Shown one piece after another: positions 35,939 to 44,897 of a stretch of 64,000 nucleotides of DNA (its first letter is position 1; each line of letters begins with the position of its first letter). A model generated the notes under the pieces. It worked only from the letters and a program-made list of their open reading frames with translations. It searched no databases and had not been told where the DNA came from. Source of the DNA: Pedobacter chitinilyticus (GTDB taxonomy: Bacteria > Bacteroidota > Bacteroidia > Sphingobacteriales > Sphingobacteriaceae); contig NZ_QMHN01000002.1 in the NCBI RefSeq assembly GCF_003313385.1, positions 630,603 to 694,602 of the forward strand, given 5' to 3'. A program made the translations under genes and the position numbers.

Positions 35939-36736
35939 ATGAACTACAACAGATTATCCTTAACAACAACTCTCATATTTATTGGTTTTGCCGTCTTTTT
36001 TTTAAGCTCTTGCTCCTTCAAAGGGCGACAAGCTTTACTAAAAACCCCTTATGATGCAGACACTGTAAAAACTGTAAGGGTAATTAACAGCAATACGGAA
36101 GCTCCTGGCTATTACAATCTGATTAAACCAGAAGACGAACTTGCCATTAGAAATGTGCAAGACATGAGTTTGATTGTAAAGCTTCCAGAGGGGGCAAACA
36201 ACAATACAGCACAAACTTATACCACTTTTAAAGTAGATGCCAATGGCGAGATTGTGCTTCCTAAAATAGGAACCATAAAAGTTGCTGGCCTAAACCGAAG
36301 TCAAGCGGCAAAAGCCATTCAAAAAGCATACGAAACCAAAGAACTTAATGCGCCACTTATTGATGTCCGCATTGCAAATGCTTATGTAGTAATGCTGGGC
36401 GAGGTAAGCAGACAGGGCAAATATATCATAGAACGTGAAGACTACCAACTAATTGACCTTTTGGCTGATGCTGGAGGGTTAACACCCAATGCAAACAATA
36501 AGATGCTACGTATTTTTAGGGGCGACAGGGCAAATCCAGAAATCATTATGGTTAACCTCAACGACTATAATTTTTTGAAGGATCCTAAACTAAAGCTTCA
36601 AGCTAAAGATGTCATTTATATTGAACCACGTAGAGCGGCCGCAAACAGCCAAAATTTCCAGGCCTATTCTACTTTCATACAGATTGGTTTTGTTGTAGTC
36701 AATACCTTATTGTTAATTTATAGTATCACTAAATAA
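35939..36736 (+). CDS. Polysaccharide export lipoprotein (Wza-like, SLBB domain)
   Basis: 265 residues. Signal peptide with lipobox LSSC, lipidated Cys25. A Poly_export domain follows (YYNLIKPEDELAIRNV...GEIVLPKIGTIKVAGLNRSQA), then an SLBB-type domain (MLGEVSRQGKYIIEREDYQLIDLLADAGGL). A C-terminal hydrophobic segment (FIQIGFVVVNTLLLIY) would span the outer membrane, as the Wza barrel helix does. It forms the outer-membrane exit for capsule or exopolysaccharide. First gene of the plus-strand unit; its last base is the first base of the kinase gene. Confidence 0.92.
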   Translation: MNYNRLSLTTTLIFIGFAVFFLSSCSFKGRQALLKTPYDADTVKTVRVINSNTEAPGYYNLIKPEDELAIRNVQDMSLIVKLPEGANNNTAQTYTTFKVDANGEIVLPKIGTIKVAGLNRSQAAKAIQKAYETKELNAPLIDVRIANAYVVMLGEVSRQGKYIIEREDYQLIDLLADAGGLTPNANNKMLRIFRGDRANPEIIMVNLNDYNFLKDPKLKLQAKDVIYIEPRRAAANSQNFQAYSTFIQIGFVVVNTLLLIYSITK

Positions 36737-39147
36737 TGGAACAGCAAGTCGCGGGGAACGCAAACGTGCAGCAAGATATCGACTATGTTAAAATAGTGAA
36801 GATTGTGCTTAGCAGATGGTATTGGGTGGCCAGCACCATTATCATTTCATTAATTGCGGCGTATATTTATTTATGGTATACCCCTGAAACATTTAGCACT
36901 AGCGCTTCTTTAAAATTTGAGGAGAAAAAATCAGAAATCTCAGAGCTACTTAACGTAAGAAGTGCCTATGACCGTAATAACAAAATGCAATCGGAGCAAT
37001 TTGTGATTCGCTCAAGAGATGTATTGTTAAATGCCATAAACGATTTAGACTATCAAATTTCCTTCTATTTAAAAGGCCGTGTAAGAACTTCTGATATTTA
37101 CCCGCAAAAGCCTTTGGACATTGCAATTATTGAACAGGACTCTGTAAAATTTAGCAGAGAACTTTTTGAATATGAAGCGCAAGATGCTCACTCATTTAAA
37201 TTGAGCTACCAAGAAAACGGGAAGGAGGTTAACAAAACCTTTCAAAATGGGCAAATCATTACTGTTCCAGGAATCAAATTCAAAGTCAATAATAACGCAT
37301 TCAACAAAACCAATAATTCTATCTACTGCTTTAGATTTAATTCTAAAAGTAGCTTTTTAGGCCGTATTGTTTCGGGCTTAAACATGAGCGAAACGAAAGG
37401 CACTAACATCCTTTCTTTATCTCAAACAGATATCAATCCTTATTTTGCCACAGACATCCTTAACGCCATACTTAGATCTTATGTGAATTACGATCGTAAT
37501 CAAAAGACGATCTCTGCCACGCAAACGATCAAGTTTATTGATACGTTACAGCAGAATATGTCCAAGGTGGTAAGATCTTCTGGATCAGAATTGGAGCAGT
37601 TTAAAGTAGCCAATAAAGTATTGGATATTTCGGCGGCGGGGCAAGATGTCATGAAAAAGCTGACCGAACTTGAAACCGAAAAAAACACACTCAACTTACA
37701 AGGCATTTTCATCAACCAATTGGAAAAAGAAATTGTGGGCAACAAGAACCTGAATGCGATTAATTACAACTTACAGGGCATCACCGATCAAATGTTGGCT
37801 TCCCTTTTATCGCAATACAATGGTTTGCTTTTAAAAAGAGAAGAGGCATTAGTGACCTACAAAGCCAGTTCTGATGTGGTACAACAGATAGACAAACAGA
37901 TATTGGACATTAAGGCCGCTTTTGTGAGTAATGCCAATAGCCAGCGACAAAAAAACAATAAAACCATTACTTTTTTAGATCAGCAAATTGCCTCCATAAA
38001 ACAAACTTTCAATTCAATTCCTAAAGCTGAGCGAGACCTGATCAACCTTCAATCGAATTTTACCATTAACCAAAAAGTATATAGTTATCTATCTGAAAAA
38101 AAATTAGAAGCACAAATCAGTAAAGCAGCCATTACCCCTGGTGCAACCATTGTAGATTATGCCCTGTATAATACCAATTCGATAGCGCCTGTGCACAAAA
38201 AAACATATATCAGTGCGCTAATGATAGGATTAGTAATTGGCGTTGGCTTAATCTTTTTAGTGAGAATGCTTAACCCTTTCATTTATGACAAGGAAACGAT
38301 TGAAAGCCTAACCACCATTCCAATTATTGGAGTAATCAGGAAATATCAGGACGCCATAGACGAAGACAACCGTCAAATTCTGTCCATCAAAAACCCAAAA
38401 TCACTATTTGCCGAATCTGTCAGATCTGTAAGGACCAATCTTAGTTTCTTGGCTGCCGAAAAGGAAAGTAAGATCGTATGTATTACTTCTGAAATTTCAG
38501 GAGAAGGAAAATCTTTTACTACTGTAAATTTAGCCAGCACATTAAGTTTAATCGACAAAAGGGTAATTGTGATTGCTGCCGATTTAAGACGCTCAAAACT
38601 GCATCATACCTTTAAAACAAACAATTTGAAAGGCCTGAGCTCTTATTTATCTAATCAAGCTGAACTCTCGGAAATCACTTTTGATACAGAAGTAGAAAAT
38701 CTTACCTTTATCCCTGCAGGCCCAGTGCCTCCAAACCCATCAGAACTATTGTATTCAGATAAAATGAAGGCTCTTTTAGAACTACTGACAAAATCTTACG
38801 ATTTTGTAATTGTCGACTCGGCACCAGTTGGTTTGGTTTCGGATGCTATTCCTTTGATCAGAATGGCTGACGTCAATCTATTTGTAATCCGCTCGGGCGT
38901 ATCTCGCTACCAAGCTGCCTCTGTTCCCGAACGACTTTCTAAGGAATTCAATTTATCTAATATCGCCATTATATTAAACGCTTTCGACAATGATATTCTG
39001 CATAGCAGATATTACACCACCAATTATACGGGTAGCTATTATGCCAATTACTACTACTATTCAGATTATTCGAATACTGGATATGGAAACGGCTATTATA
39101 GTGATGGACCGACAAAAAGATGGTGGGAATTTTGGAAAAAGAAATAG
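36736..39147 (+). CDS. Polysaccharide co-polymerase / bacterial tyrosine kinase (Wzc-like)
   Basis: 803 residues: Wzz domain with membrane segments near ~31-49 and ~497-516 and a long periplasmic coiled-coil part between, then a cytoplasmic BY-kinase. The kinase has Walker A SGEGKS (~587-592), Walker A' VIVIAADLRRSKL and Walker B FVIVDSAPVGL. The last ~45 residues hold 13 tyrosines (NYTGSYYANYYYYSDYSN), the expected autophosphorylation cluster. It controls chain length and export with the Wza-like protein. No partner phosphatase is seen in the window. Confidence 0.93.
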   Translation: MEQQVAGNANVQQDIDYVKIVKIVLSRWYWVASTIIISLIAAYIYLWYTPETFSTSASLKFEEKKSEISELLNVRSAYDRNNKMQSEQFVIRSRDVLLNAINDLDYQISFYLKGRVRTSDIYPQKPLDIAIIEQDSVKFSRELFEYEAQDAHSFKLSYQENGKEVNKTFQNGQIITVPGIKFKVNNNAFNKTNNSIYCFRFNSKSSFLGRIVSGLNMSETKGTNILSLSQTDINPYFATDILNAILRSYVNYDRNQKTISATQTIKFIDTLQQNMSKVVRSSGSELEQFKVANKVLDISAAGQDVMKKLTELETEKNTLNLQGIFINQLEKEIVGNKNLNAINYNLQGITDQMLASLLSQYNGLLLKREEALVTYKASSDVVQQIDKQILDIKAAFVSNANSQRQKNNKTITFLDQQIASIKQTFNSIPKAERDLINLQSNFTINQKVYSYLSEKKLEAQISKAAITPGATIVDYALYNTNSIAPVHKKTYISALMIGLVIGVGLIFLVRMLNPFIYDKETIESLTTIPIIGVIRKYQDAIDEDNRQILSIKNPKSLFAESVRSVRTNLSFLAAEKESKIVCITSEISGEGKSFTTVNLASTLSLIDKRVIVIAADLRRSKLHHTFKTNNLKGLSSYLSNQAELSEITFDTEVENLTFIPAGPVPPNPSELLYSDKMKALLELLTKSYDFVIVDSAPVGLVSDAIPLIRMADVNLFVIRSGVSRYQAASVPERLSKEFNLSNIAIILNAFDNDILHSRYYTTNYTGSYYANYYYYSDYSNTGYGNGYYSDGPTKRWWEFWKKK

Positions 39148-39150
39148 ACA

Positions 39151-39657
39151 ATGATCGACAATTTGTACAGATGGTATCCAGTGTATACGAATTCTAGGGC
39201 GGAGAAAAAGGCTTATCAAGAACTACAAAGAAAAGGTATTGAAGCCTATTTGCCTCTGAAAAAAGAGTGGCGTCAATGGAGTGACCGTAAAAAAATAGTA
39301 GAAGAACCCCTATTCAAATCATACATTTTCGTACGCATCTCAAACAAAGAGCATGCGGAAGTGCTCATGACCCAAGGCGTGAGTCGTTTCCTCTATTTTT
39401 CGGGCAAAATTGCCGTGATGCCTGACAAGCAAATGGAAGATTTGAAGCTTTTGCTCACTTCAGGTGAAGACCTAACGCTTATCGAGCATGAAATTCAACC
39501 AGGCGAAAAAGTATTGATCCATGCAGGGCCTTTTAAAGGAATGATTGCGGAGCTTGTTTCCATAGAAAATAAAAAAAGCTTGGTATTAAAATTAGAAAAT
39601 TTAGGCTATGCCTTAGAAGTGAAAACTTCGATGGCTTACATTGAGCCTTTAAAATAA
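39151..39657 (+). CDS. UpxY-family transcription antiterminator (NusG/RfaH paralogue)
   Basis: 168 residues. NGN domain first (WYPVYTNSRAEKKAYQELQR, and PLFKSYIFVRI), then a KOW domain (~110-168, PGEKVLIHAGPFKGMIAELV). In Bacteroides, UpxY proteins bind RNA polymerase and prevent early termination in their own capsule operon. Here the gene is third in the operon, 3 bases after the kinase gene. It is followed at once by an element resembling the RfaH recruitment signal, then ~22 kb of same-strand genes. Confidence 0.92.
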   Translation: MIDNLYRWYPVYTNSRAEKKAYQELQRKGIEAYLPLKKEWRQWSDRKKIVEEPLFKSYIFVRISNKEHAEVLMTQGVSRFLYFSGKIAVMPDKQMEDLKLLLTSGEDLTLIEHEIQPGEKVLIHAGPFKGMIAELVSIENKKSLVLKLENLGYALEVKTSMAYIEPLK

Positions 39658-39665
39658 ACTTGAAA

Positions 39666-39706
39666 ATTAGCTGAGGTGAGGTTTAGCTAATTTGATGATA
39701 ACGATA
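39666..39706 (+). repeat. Dispersed ATTAGCTGAGGTG / TTAGCTAATTTGAT repeat (copy 2)
   Basis: ATTAGCTGAGGTGAGG followed by TTTAGCTAATTTGATGATAA is closely similar to the minus-strand sequence at 21375-21338. It fills the first part of the upxY-asnB spacer. Confidence 0.6.
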
Positions 39707-39738
39707 CTGGTCATTGTTGATTAAAGCATTGATCATTT

Positions 39739-39786
39739 CAGCACGCTAGGTCCCGAAATGGGACTGAAAGGGCGAAGCTGTGAACC
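39739..39786 (+). promoter_or_regulatory. JUMPstart/ops-like element downstream of the UpxY gene
   Basis: The 48-base element starts CAGCACGCTAGG, has a perfect hairpin GTCCC-gaaat-GGGAC (39750-39764), and ends AAAGGGCGAAGCTGTGAACC. The 3' part lines up with the enterobacterial ops core GGGCGGTAGCGTG (consensus recalled from memory), and the overall arrangement (CAG start, GC-rich middle, ops end, 36 bases before a polysaccharide gene) matches JUMPstart. It is the most GC-rich segment of an otherwise AT-rich spacer. Function as the UpxY loading site is inference. Confidence 0.55.
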
Positions 39787-39821
39787 AAACAACAAAAACT
39801 CCTTTAAAACATTCCGAATAA

Positions 39822-41618
39822 ATGTGCCGTATAGCTGGAATTATCAGTAAAAAGCTAAACGACAAAGAAACAAGTGCGGCCATAAAGCGCATGTGTAACG
39901 CTATGCGTAAAGGCGGACCTGACGGAGAAGGTTACCTGCTGCTACCTGAACTAAATCTCGCTTTTGGACATCGTAGGCTATCACTCATTGATTTGAGCGA
40001 AAATGGCAAACAACCAATGCCCTATCAAAATCAGCTATGGATTACCTTTAATGGCGAAATTTATAATTATCCCGAACTAAAAGTAGATTTGATTGCCAAA
40101 GGTTTTAGCTTCAATAACGAAACGGACACCGAAGTGATCTTAGCAGGTTACCAAGCTTATGGAACCAGCTTCTTTAAAGAGCTAAAAGGCATGTTTGCTT
40201 TTGCCCTGCTAGATCAACATACCAAGCAAACCTTTTTAGTAAGGGATGGTTTGGGCATTAAGCCACTGTACTATGCGCTAAATGATGGCCAGCTTTGTTT
40301 TGCTTCCGAAGTAAAGGCTTTTACAGCGTTTAATAGCAACTGGAAAGAAAACACAGATTGGCCCATCTATTTTCTCTCCTTTGGTTTTATTCCAGAGCCC
40401 TACACTACGCTTGAGGGTGTTCACAACTTACCAAAAGGCCACTTTTTAACTTGGGATCATCAGAAACAGCACGCCACTTTACAAAAGTTTGCGGACAACT
40501 ACCCATTCCCAAAAGAAGTAGAACTACAAATAGCGCAACAGGAAATTAAGACAAAATTAGATCAATCCGTTAAAAGACACCTTATCGCTGATGCGCCTAT
40601 TGGTGTATTTTTAAGTGGTGGAATTGACAGTAGCTTATTAAGTATAATTGCAAGCGAACAAACACAGCAGGTGATCAATACCTTAAGCATTAACTTTAAT
40701 GAGCCTGAATTTTCTGAACAAAAATACCAGGAAATCATTGCCAAACAAATCAATAGCAAACACATTCGCTATACGGTAACGGCCAATGATTTCGAACAAC
40801 ATATTGACCAGATCTTCAATGATATGGACCAACCATCCAACGATGGAGTAAACTCGTGGTTTGTTAATAAAGTAGCTAAAGAAAACGGGTTAAAAGCAGT
40901 ACTTTCAGGCATTGGAGCCGATGAACTTTTTGGAGGCTATCCATCCTTTAAAAGACATCCGCTGATTAAGAAACTGAAAAAGGCTCCTCGCTTTCTATTA
41001 AAAAGCGCTAAATATCTTCCTTCGGATAAACTTAAGCGCATCAGCTTTTTAGCTTACCAAAATCCCATTGGCGAATATCTTTTTTTAAGAGGTTTTTATA
41101 CGCCAAATGTGGTAAGTAAATTGCTAAAGGTTCCAGAAAAGAAGATAGAGCAATTATTGAACAATTATCCCTTAGATAAGGAAGTTGAACAACTAAGTGC
41201 CGAAGACAGAATTTCTTGGTTCGAAACCAATGTTTACATGCAGAACCAGTTGCTTAAGGATACGGATTATATGAGCATGGCACATGGCATAGAAGTACGT
41301 GTTCCTTTTTTAGATCAGGATTTAGTAGCCAAAACATTAGCCTTACCAAAAGAGGCGAGGTTCAACGAACAACCTAAATCGATATTGATCAAGGCTTATC
41401 AAAATATATTACCAGAAGCGATCTGGAATCGCCCAAAAAAAGGTTTTACTTTCCCGTTCCAGCATTGGTTTACAACTTATAAACCGATGTTAAATGAAGA
41501 GCATTATAAGAAAAATGCACAAGCTTTGGCACTGTTAAAACAGTTCAAAAACCATCAATTACATTGGTCTAAGCTATTTGCGGTTTATCAAGTATTTCAT
41601 CATGCAAAAAAAGCGTAA
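39822..41618 (+). CDS. asnB: Asparagine synthase, glutamine-hydrolysing
   Basis: 598 residues. Cys2 directly after Met is the glutaminase nucleophile (MCRIAGIIS), the class II amidotransferase domain follows (FGHRRLSLIDLS, FNGEIYNY), and the synthetase domain has the pyrophosphate loop SGGIDSS (265-271). AsnB paralogues are common in surface-glycan loci, where they may amidate a uronic acid or serve aminotransfer to sugars, rather than make free asparagine; that is inference from place. Its end overlaps the next glycosyltransferase by 17 bases. Confidence 0.93.
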   Translation: MCRIAGIISKKLNDKETSAAIKRMCNAMRKGGPDGEGYLLLPELNLAFGHRRLSLIDLSENGKQPMPYQNQLWITFNGEIYNYPELKVDLIAKGFSFNNETDTEVILAGYQAYGTSFFKELKGMFAFALLDQHTKQTFLVRDGLGIKPLYYALNDGQLCFASEVKAFTAFNSNWKENTDWPIYFLSFGFIPEPYTTLEGVHNLPKGHFLTWDHQKQHATLQKFADNYPFPKEVELQIAQQEIKTKLDQSVKRHLIADAPIGVFLSGGIDSSLLSIIASEQTQQVINTLSINFNEPEFSEQKYQEIIAKQINSKHIRYTVTANDFEQHIDQIFNDMDQPSNDGVNSWFVNKVAKENGLKAVLSGIGADELFGGYPSFKRHPLIKKLKKAPRFLLKSAKYLPSDKLKRISFLAYQNPIGEYLFLRGFYTPNVVSKLLKVPEKKIEQLLNNYPLDKEVEQLSAEDRISWFETNVYMQNQLLKDTDYMSMAHGIEVRVPFLDQDLVAKTLALPKEARFNEQPKSILIKAYQNILPEAIWNRPKKGFTFPFQHWFTTYKPMLNEEHYKKNAQALALLKQFKNHQLHWSKLFAVYQVFHHAKKA

Positions 41619-42726
41619 CGAAATATTGTTCTTGAACCTTTATGCTTTCAGTTTAACTGGTGGAGTGGAAAAAGTGAGCAGAAAATTCATTTACGCGATT
41701 GGCCAACTATTAGGCACGCAACATTGGATGAGCTACTCGATGCACGATGAAAAAAAAAATACCGATATAAGCTATATTGCTCCTAACCGATATAAAACAT
41801 TTGGAGGAGCTAAGCTAAGTTTCGTTGCTAGCAGTTTTTTAAAAGGACTTAAAAGTAACGTATTGGTGCTTTCCCACATCAACTTACTCCCTGTCGCGAA
41901 GTTGATCAAATTATTTAAACCCAAGCAAAGGATCATCATGTTTGCCCATGGCATTGAGGTTTGGGACGCATTGCCAAAATGGAAAACAAAATTCCTTCAG
42001 GATAAGGTGCAAATTTGGGCAGTAAGCAATTATACCCGTGATAAAATGATCGCACAGCATCAAATATCACCGCAGCAAATCAAAGTATTGAACAATTCTT
42101 TATCGCCATTCATTCAGCTGCCCCATCATTTTGAAAAACCACAACATCTACTAGAGAAATATCAAATTGGCGATGTTCCCGTAATCTTCACCTTAAATCG
42201 TTTATCGGCCTCCGAAAAATATAAAGGTTACGACAAGGTGATTACAGCACTAGGCAAATTAAAACAGCAAAATCAAGCTTTTATTTACCTTTTAGCTGGC
42301 AAAGCCGATGACGCCGAACACATTAGATTAACCAAACTAATTGAAGATAATAATCTCGCTAATGAGGTGAAAATGATTGGTTATCTTTCAGAAGAAGAGT
42401 TAACACCACATTTTTTATTGAGCGATTTATTTATCATGCCTAGTAAAGGCGAAGGTTTTGGCATTGTATTTATCGAAGCTGCCGCACATGGTTGCAAAGT
42501 GATAGGTGGTAATATAGATGGCAGTACTGATGCATTACTTAATGGAAAATTAGGGCAATTGATCAATCCTAATGAGGAAACTGAAATCCTTCAGGCCATT
42601 CAAAATGCATTAGCAGACAAGGCACATCAGCCTCATCAACAACAGCAAATGACTATCGAGCATTTCGGTTTCGATAGTTATCTGAAAAAAGTAAAAGAAC
42701 TATTAAATCATCCTGTAGTCAATTAA
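41602..42726 (+). CDS. Glycosyltransferase family 4 (GT-B)
   Basis: 374 residues from the ATG at 41602, inside the end of asnB (the frame opens upstream at a TTG). The N-terminal acceptor domain has LTGGVEKVSRKF, and the C-terminal donor domain has FTLNRLSASEKYKGYDKVI and the EX7E-type motif SKGEGFGIVFIEAAAHG. A retaining nucleotide-sugar transferase; donor unknown. Base composition is still that of the conserved part of the locus. Confidence 0.9.
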   Translation: MQKKRNEILFLNLYAFSLTGGVEKVSRKFIYAIGQLLGTQHWMSYSMHDEKKNTDISYIAPNRYKTFGGAKLSFVASSFLKGLKSNVLVLSHINLLPVAKLIKLFKPKQRIIMFAHGIEVWDALPKWKTKFLQDKVQIWAVSNYTRDKMIAQHQISPQQIKVLNNSLSPFIQLPHHFEKPQHLLEKYQIGDVPVIFTLNRLSASEKYKGYDKVITALGKLKQQNQAFIYLLAGKADDAEHIRLTKLIEDNNLANEVKMIGYLSEEELTPHFLLSDLFIMPSKGEGFGIVFIEAAAHGCKVIGGNIDGSTDALLNGKLGQLINPNEETEILQAIQNALADKAHQPHQQQQMTIEHFGFDSYLKKVKELLNHPVVN

Positions 42727-42754
42727 GCAACCATCAGGTCGCTCGCATAATATA

Positions 42755-43612
42755 ATGAACAACCAACAACACGATTGGAGTATAGAACCACAAAACTCAC
42801 TATTAGACCTAAAATTAAAAGATACTTGGGCCTATAGAGATTTGCTTTGGCTTCTGGTACGTAGGGATTTTGTTTCCTTTTACAAACAAACCATCTTAGG
42901 GCCACTCTGGTTTTTTATACAACCGCTACTTACTACAATCATTTTTACGTTCGTATTTGGCAATTTAGCGGGCATCAGCACCGATGGTTTACCCCAGCCC
43001 CTTTTTTACATGGCTGGCATTACGGCTTGGAATTATTTTTCAGAATGCCTAACCAAAACTTCTACCGTCTTTAAAGACAATGCCAACATCTTTGGTAAAG
43101 TTTACTTCCCACGTTTAATTATGCCTTTGAGTATCGTAGTGAGTAATCTGGTAAGGTTTGGCGTGCAGTTTTTACTGTTTTTAATAGTGATGGGCTACTA
43201 TTACTTTATGGCTAAAGAAGATTTTAGCATTACTTGGGCCATTTCGCTTTTCCCTCTGGTAGTCATATTAATGGCTTTATTGGGTTTAGGTTTAGGAATG
43301 CTCATCTCTGCAATGACTACTAAATATCGCGACTTGGCATTCTTAGTGACTTTTGGCGTACAACTGCTGATGTATGCGACCACCGTAATTTATCCACTAA
43401 GTACCGCGGTCGAAAACTATCCTAATTATGCTTGGATTATCGAATATAACCCCATGACACCACTCATAGAAACTTTTAGGTACGGATTTTTAGGTAATGG
43501 GACTTTTAGTTGGAGCGCAATTGGCTACACTACAGTGGTTACTTTGGTAATTTTGCTAGTTGGTATTGTGGTATTCAATAAGGTAGAAAAGAATTTTGTA
43601 GATACGGTTTAG
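42755..43612 (+). CDS. ABC transporter permease for polysaccharide export (Wzm-like)
   Basis: 285 residues with six membrane segments and the ABC-2 family start WAYRDLLWLLVRRDFVSFYKQ, LGPLWFFIQPLL. Together with the ATPase encoded next, it would flip a complete undecaprenyl-linked glycan across the inner membrane. The 53-base gap to wzt holds a dispersed repeat copy. Confidence 0.93.
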   Translation: MNNQQHDWSIEPQNSLLDLKLKDTWAYRDLLWLLVRRDFVSFYKQTILGPLWFFIQPLLTTIIFTFVFGNLAGISTDGLPQPLFYMAGITAWNYFSECLTKTSTVFKDNANIFGKVYFPRLIMPLSIVVSNLVRFGVQFLLFLIVMGYYYFMAKEDFSITWAISLFPLVVILMALLGLGLGMLISAMTTKYRDLAFLVTFGVQLLMYATTVIYPLSTAVENYPNYAWIIEYNPMTPLIETFRYGFLGNGTFSWSAIGYTTVVTLVILLVGIVVFNKVEKNFVDTV

Positions 43613-43628
43613 CTATGCTAACGTTTTT

Positions 43629-43654
43629 GTCATTTCGAACAAAGTGAGAAATCT
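43629..43654 (+). repeat. Dispersed GTCATTTCGA repeat (copy 7)
   Basis: GTCATTTCGAACAAAGTGAG then AAATCT, 11 bases before the wzt ATG. It is the only copy found inside the polysaccharide operon and the most compact of the seven. Confidence 0.65.
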
Positions 43655-43665
43655 ATATTAACATC

Positions 43666-44889
43666 ATGAGTAACATTGCTATAAAAGCGGAAAACCTATC
43701 TAAAGCCTATCAACTAGGCGAAATCGGCACAGGTACCATTAGCCGGGATTTAGAACGTTGGTACGCTCGTATCCGTGGTAAAGAAGATCCTTTTTTACGC
43801 ATTGGTGAAACTAACGACCGTACAAGTAAAGGTAGTTCCGATATTGTTTGGAGTTTAAAGGATATCAATTTTGAAATTGAACAAGGTGATGCTGTGGGCA
43901 TTATTGGACGCAATGGCGCTGGTAAAAGTACTCTATTAAAAGTGTTAAGTAGAGTAACCTCCCCTACTTCTGGTCGCATTACTGGTAAAGGTCGCATTGC
44001 TTCTTTACTAGAAGTAGGTACTGGTTTTCATCCAGAATTAACTGGTCGTGAAAACATCTACTTAAACGGTGCCATTTTAGGTATGCGTAAAAAAGAAATC
44101 ACTCGCAAGTTCGATGAAATTGTAGATTTTGCTGGTGTGGAACGGTATATAGATACACCCGTTAAACGTTACTCTTCTGGAATGTACGTACGCTTGGCCT
44201 TTGCGGTTGCTGCTCATCTAGAAAGCGAGATCTTAATCGTTGACGAGGTTTTAGCTGTGGGTGATGCCGAATTTCAGAAAAAGTGTCTTGGAAAAATGGG
44301 AGAAGTGAGTAAAGGTGAAGGGAGAACGGTATTATTTGTGAGCCATAATATGGTTAGCGTAAACCTGCTATGCCAAAAAGGAATTCTACTTAACCATGGT
44401 AATCTACAATTCATTGGGGACGTAAATAAAGCTATAGAAAGATATACTCAAATAGAGCAATCAATGTCATCTATCTATATCAATAAAAGTACAGCAAATT
44501 ATTCTATCGAAGAGGTCAGACTGTTAAGAACTAATGATAGAGTCAGATTAAGTTTTTCAGATTTGATTAAATTTAGTATTAAGCTAAATATTACAGATTC
44601 AATCCAAAATGTTCATCTTGGCGTAGCATTAATTGACAAATGGAAAAGAAAGCTTTTTACCTCAACTATACCAATTAATCAAAAAGCTATTTACCTTCTC
44701 AGTTTTCCGCTAAATCTGCTGCTATCGGGGACTTATACCTTAGATATAGCCACATTTATTCCAAATGGAGCTAATTTTAATTATATAAAAGACATTTGCC
44801 CCTTTGAAATCGAAGACTTTGAATCAGAATCAGCTATTTATGGACACGCAGATGTTGGTGTAATAAATGTAGAATGTGTATGGGAGTAG
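43666..44889 (+). CDS. ABC transporter ATP-binding protein for polysaccharide export (Wzt-like), mosaic
   Basis: 407 residues. ATPase domain: Walker A GRNGAGKST (81-89), signature YSSGM (169-173), Walker B ILIVDEVLAVGD (~189-200) and a switch His in FVSHN. The domain starts late because of a ~55-residue N-terminal extension typical of O-antigen ATPases. Residues ~262-407 form a beta-rich C-terminal domain in the position of the Wzt sugar-binding domain. Base composition drops from about 40% to about 30% G+C near 44,390, at the domain junction (sampled by eye). The C-terminal half therefore appears to belong to the variable cassette. Confidence 0.92.
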   Translation: MSNIAIKAENLSKAYQLGEIGTGTISRDLERWYARIRGKEDPFLRIGETNDRTSKGSSDIVWSLKDINFEIEQGDAVGIIGRNGAGKSTLLKVLSRVTSPTSGRITGKGRIASLLEVGTGFHPELTGRENIYLNGAILGMRKKEITRKFDEIVDFAGVERYIDTPVKRYSSGMYVRLAFAVAAHLESEILIVDEVLAVGDAEFQKKCLGKMGEVSKGEGRTVLFVSHNMVSVNLLCQKGILLNHGNLQFIGDVNKAIERYTQIEQSMSSIYINKSTANYSIEEVRLLRTNDRVRLSFSDLIKFSIKLNITDSIQNVHLGVALIDKWKRKLFTSTIPINQKAIYLLSFPLNLLLSGTYTLDIATFIPNGANFNYIKDICPFEIEDFESESAIYGHADVGVINVECVWE

Positions 44890-44897
44890 CTAGTAAA

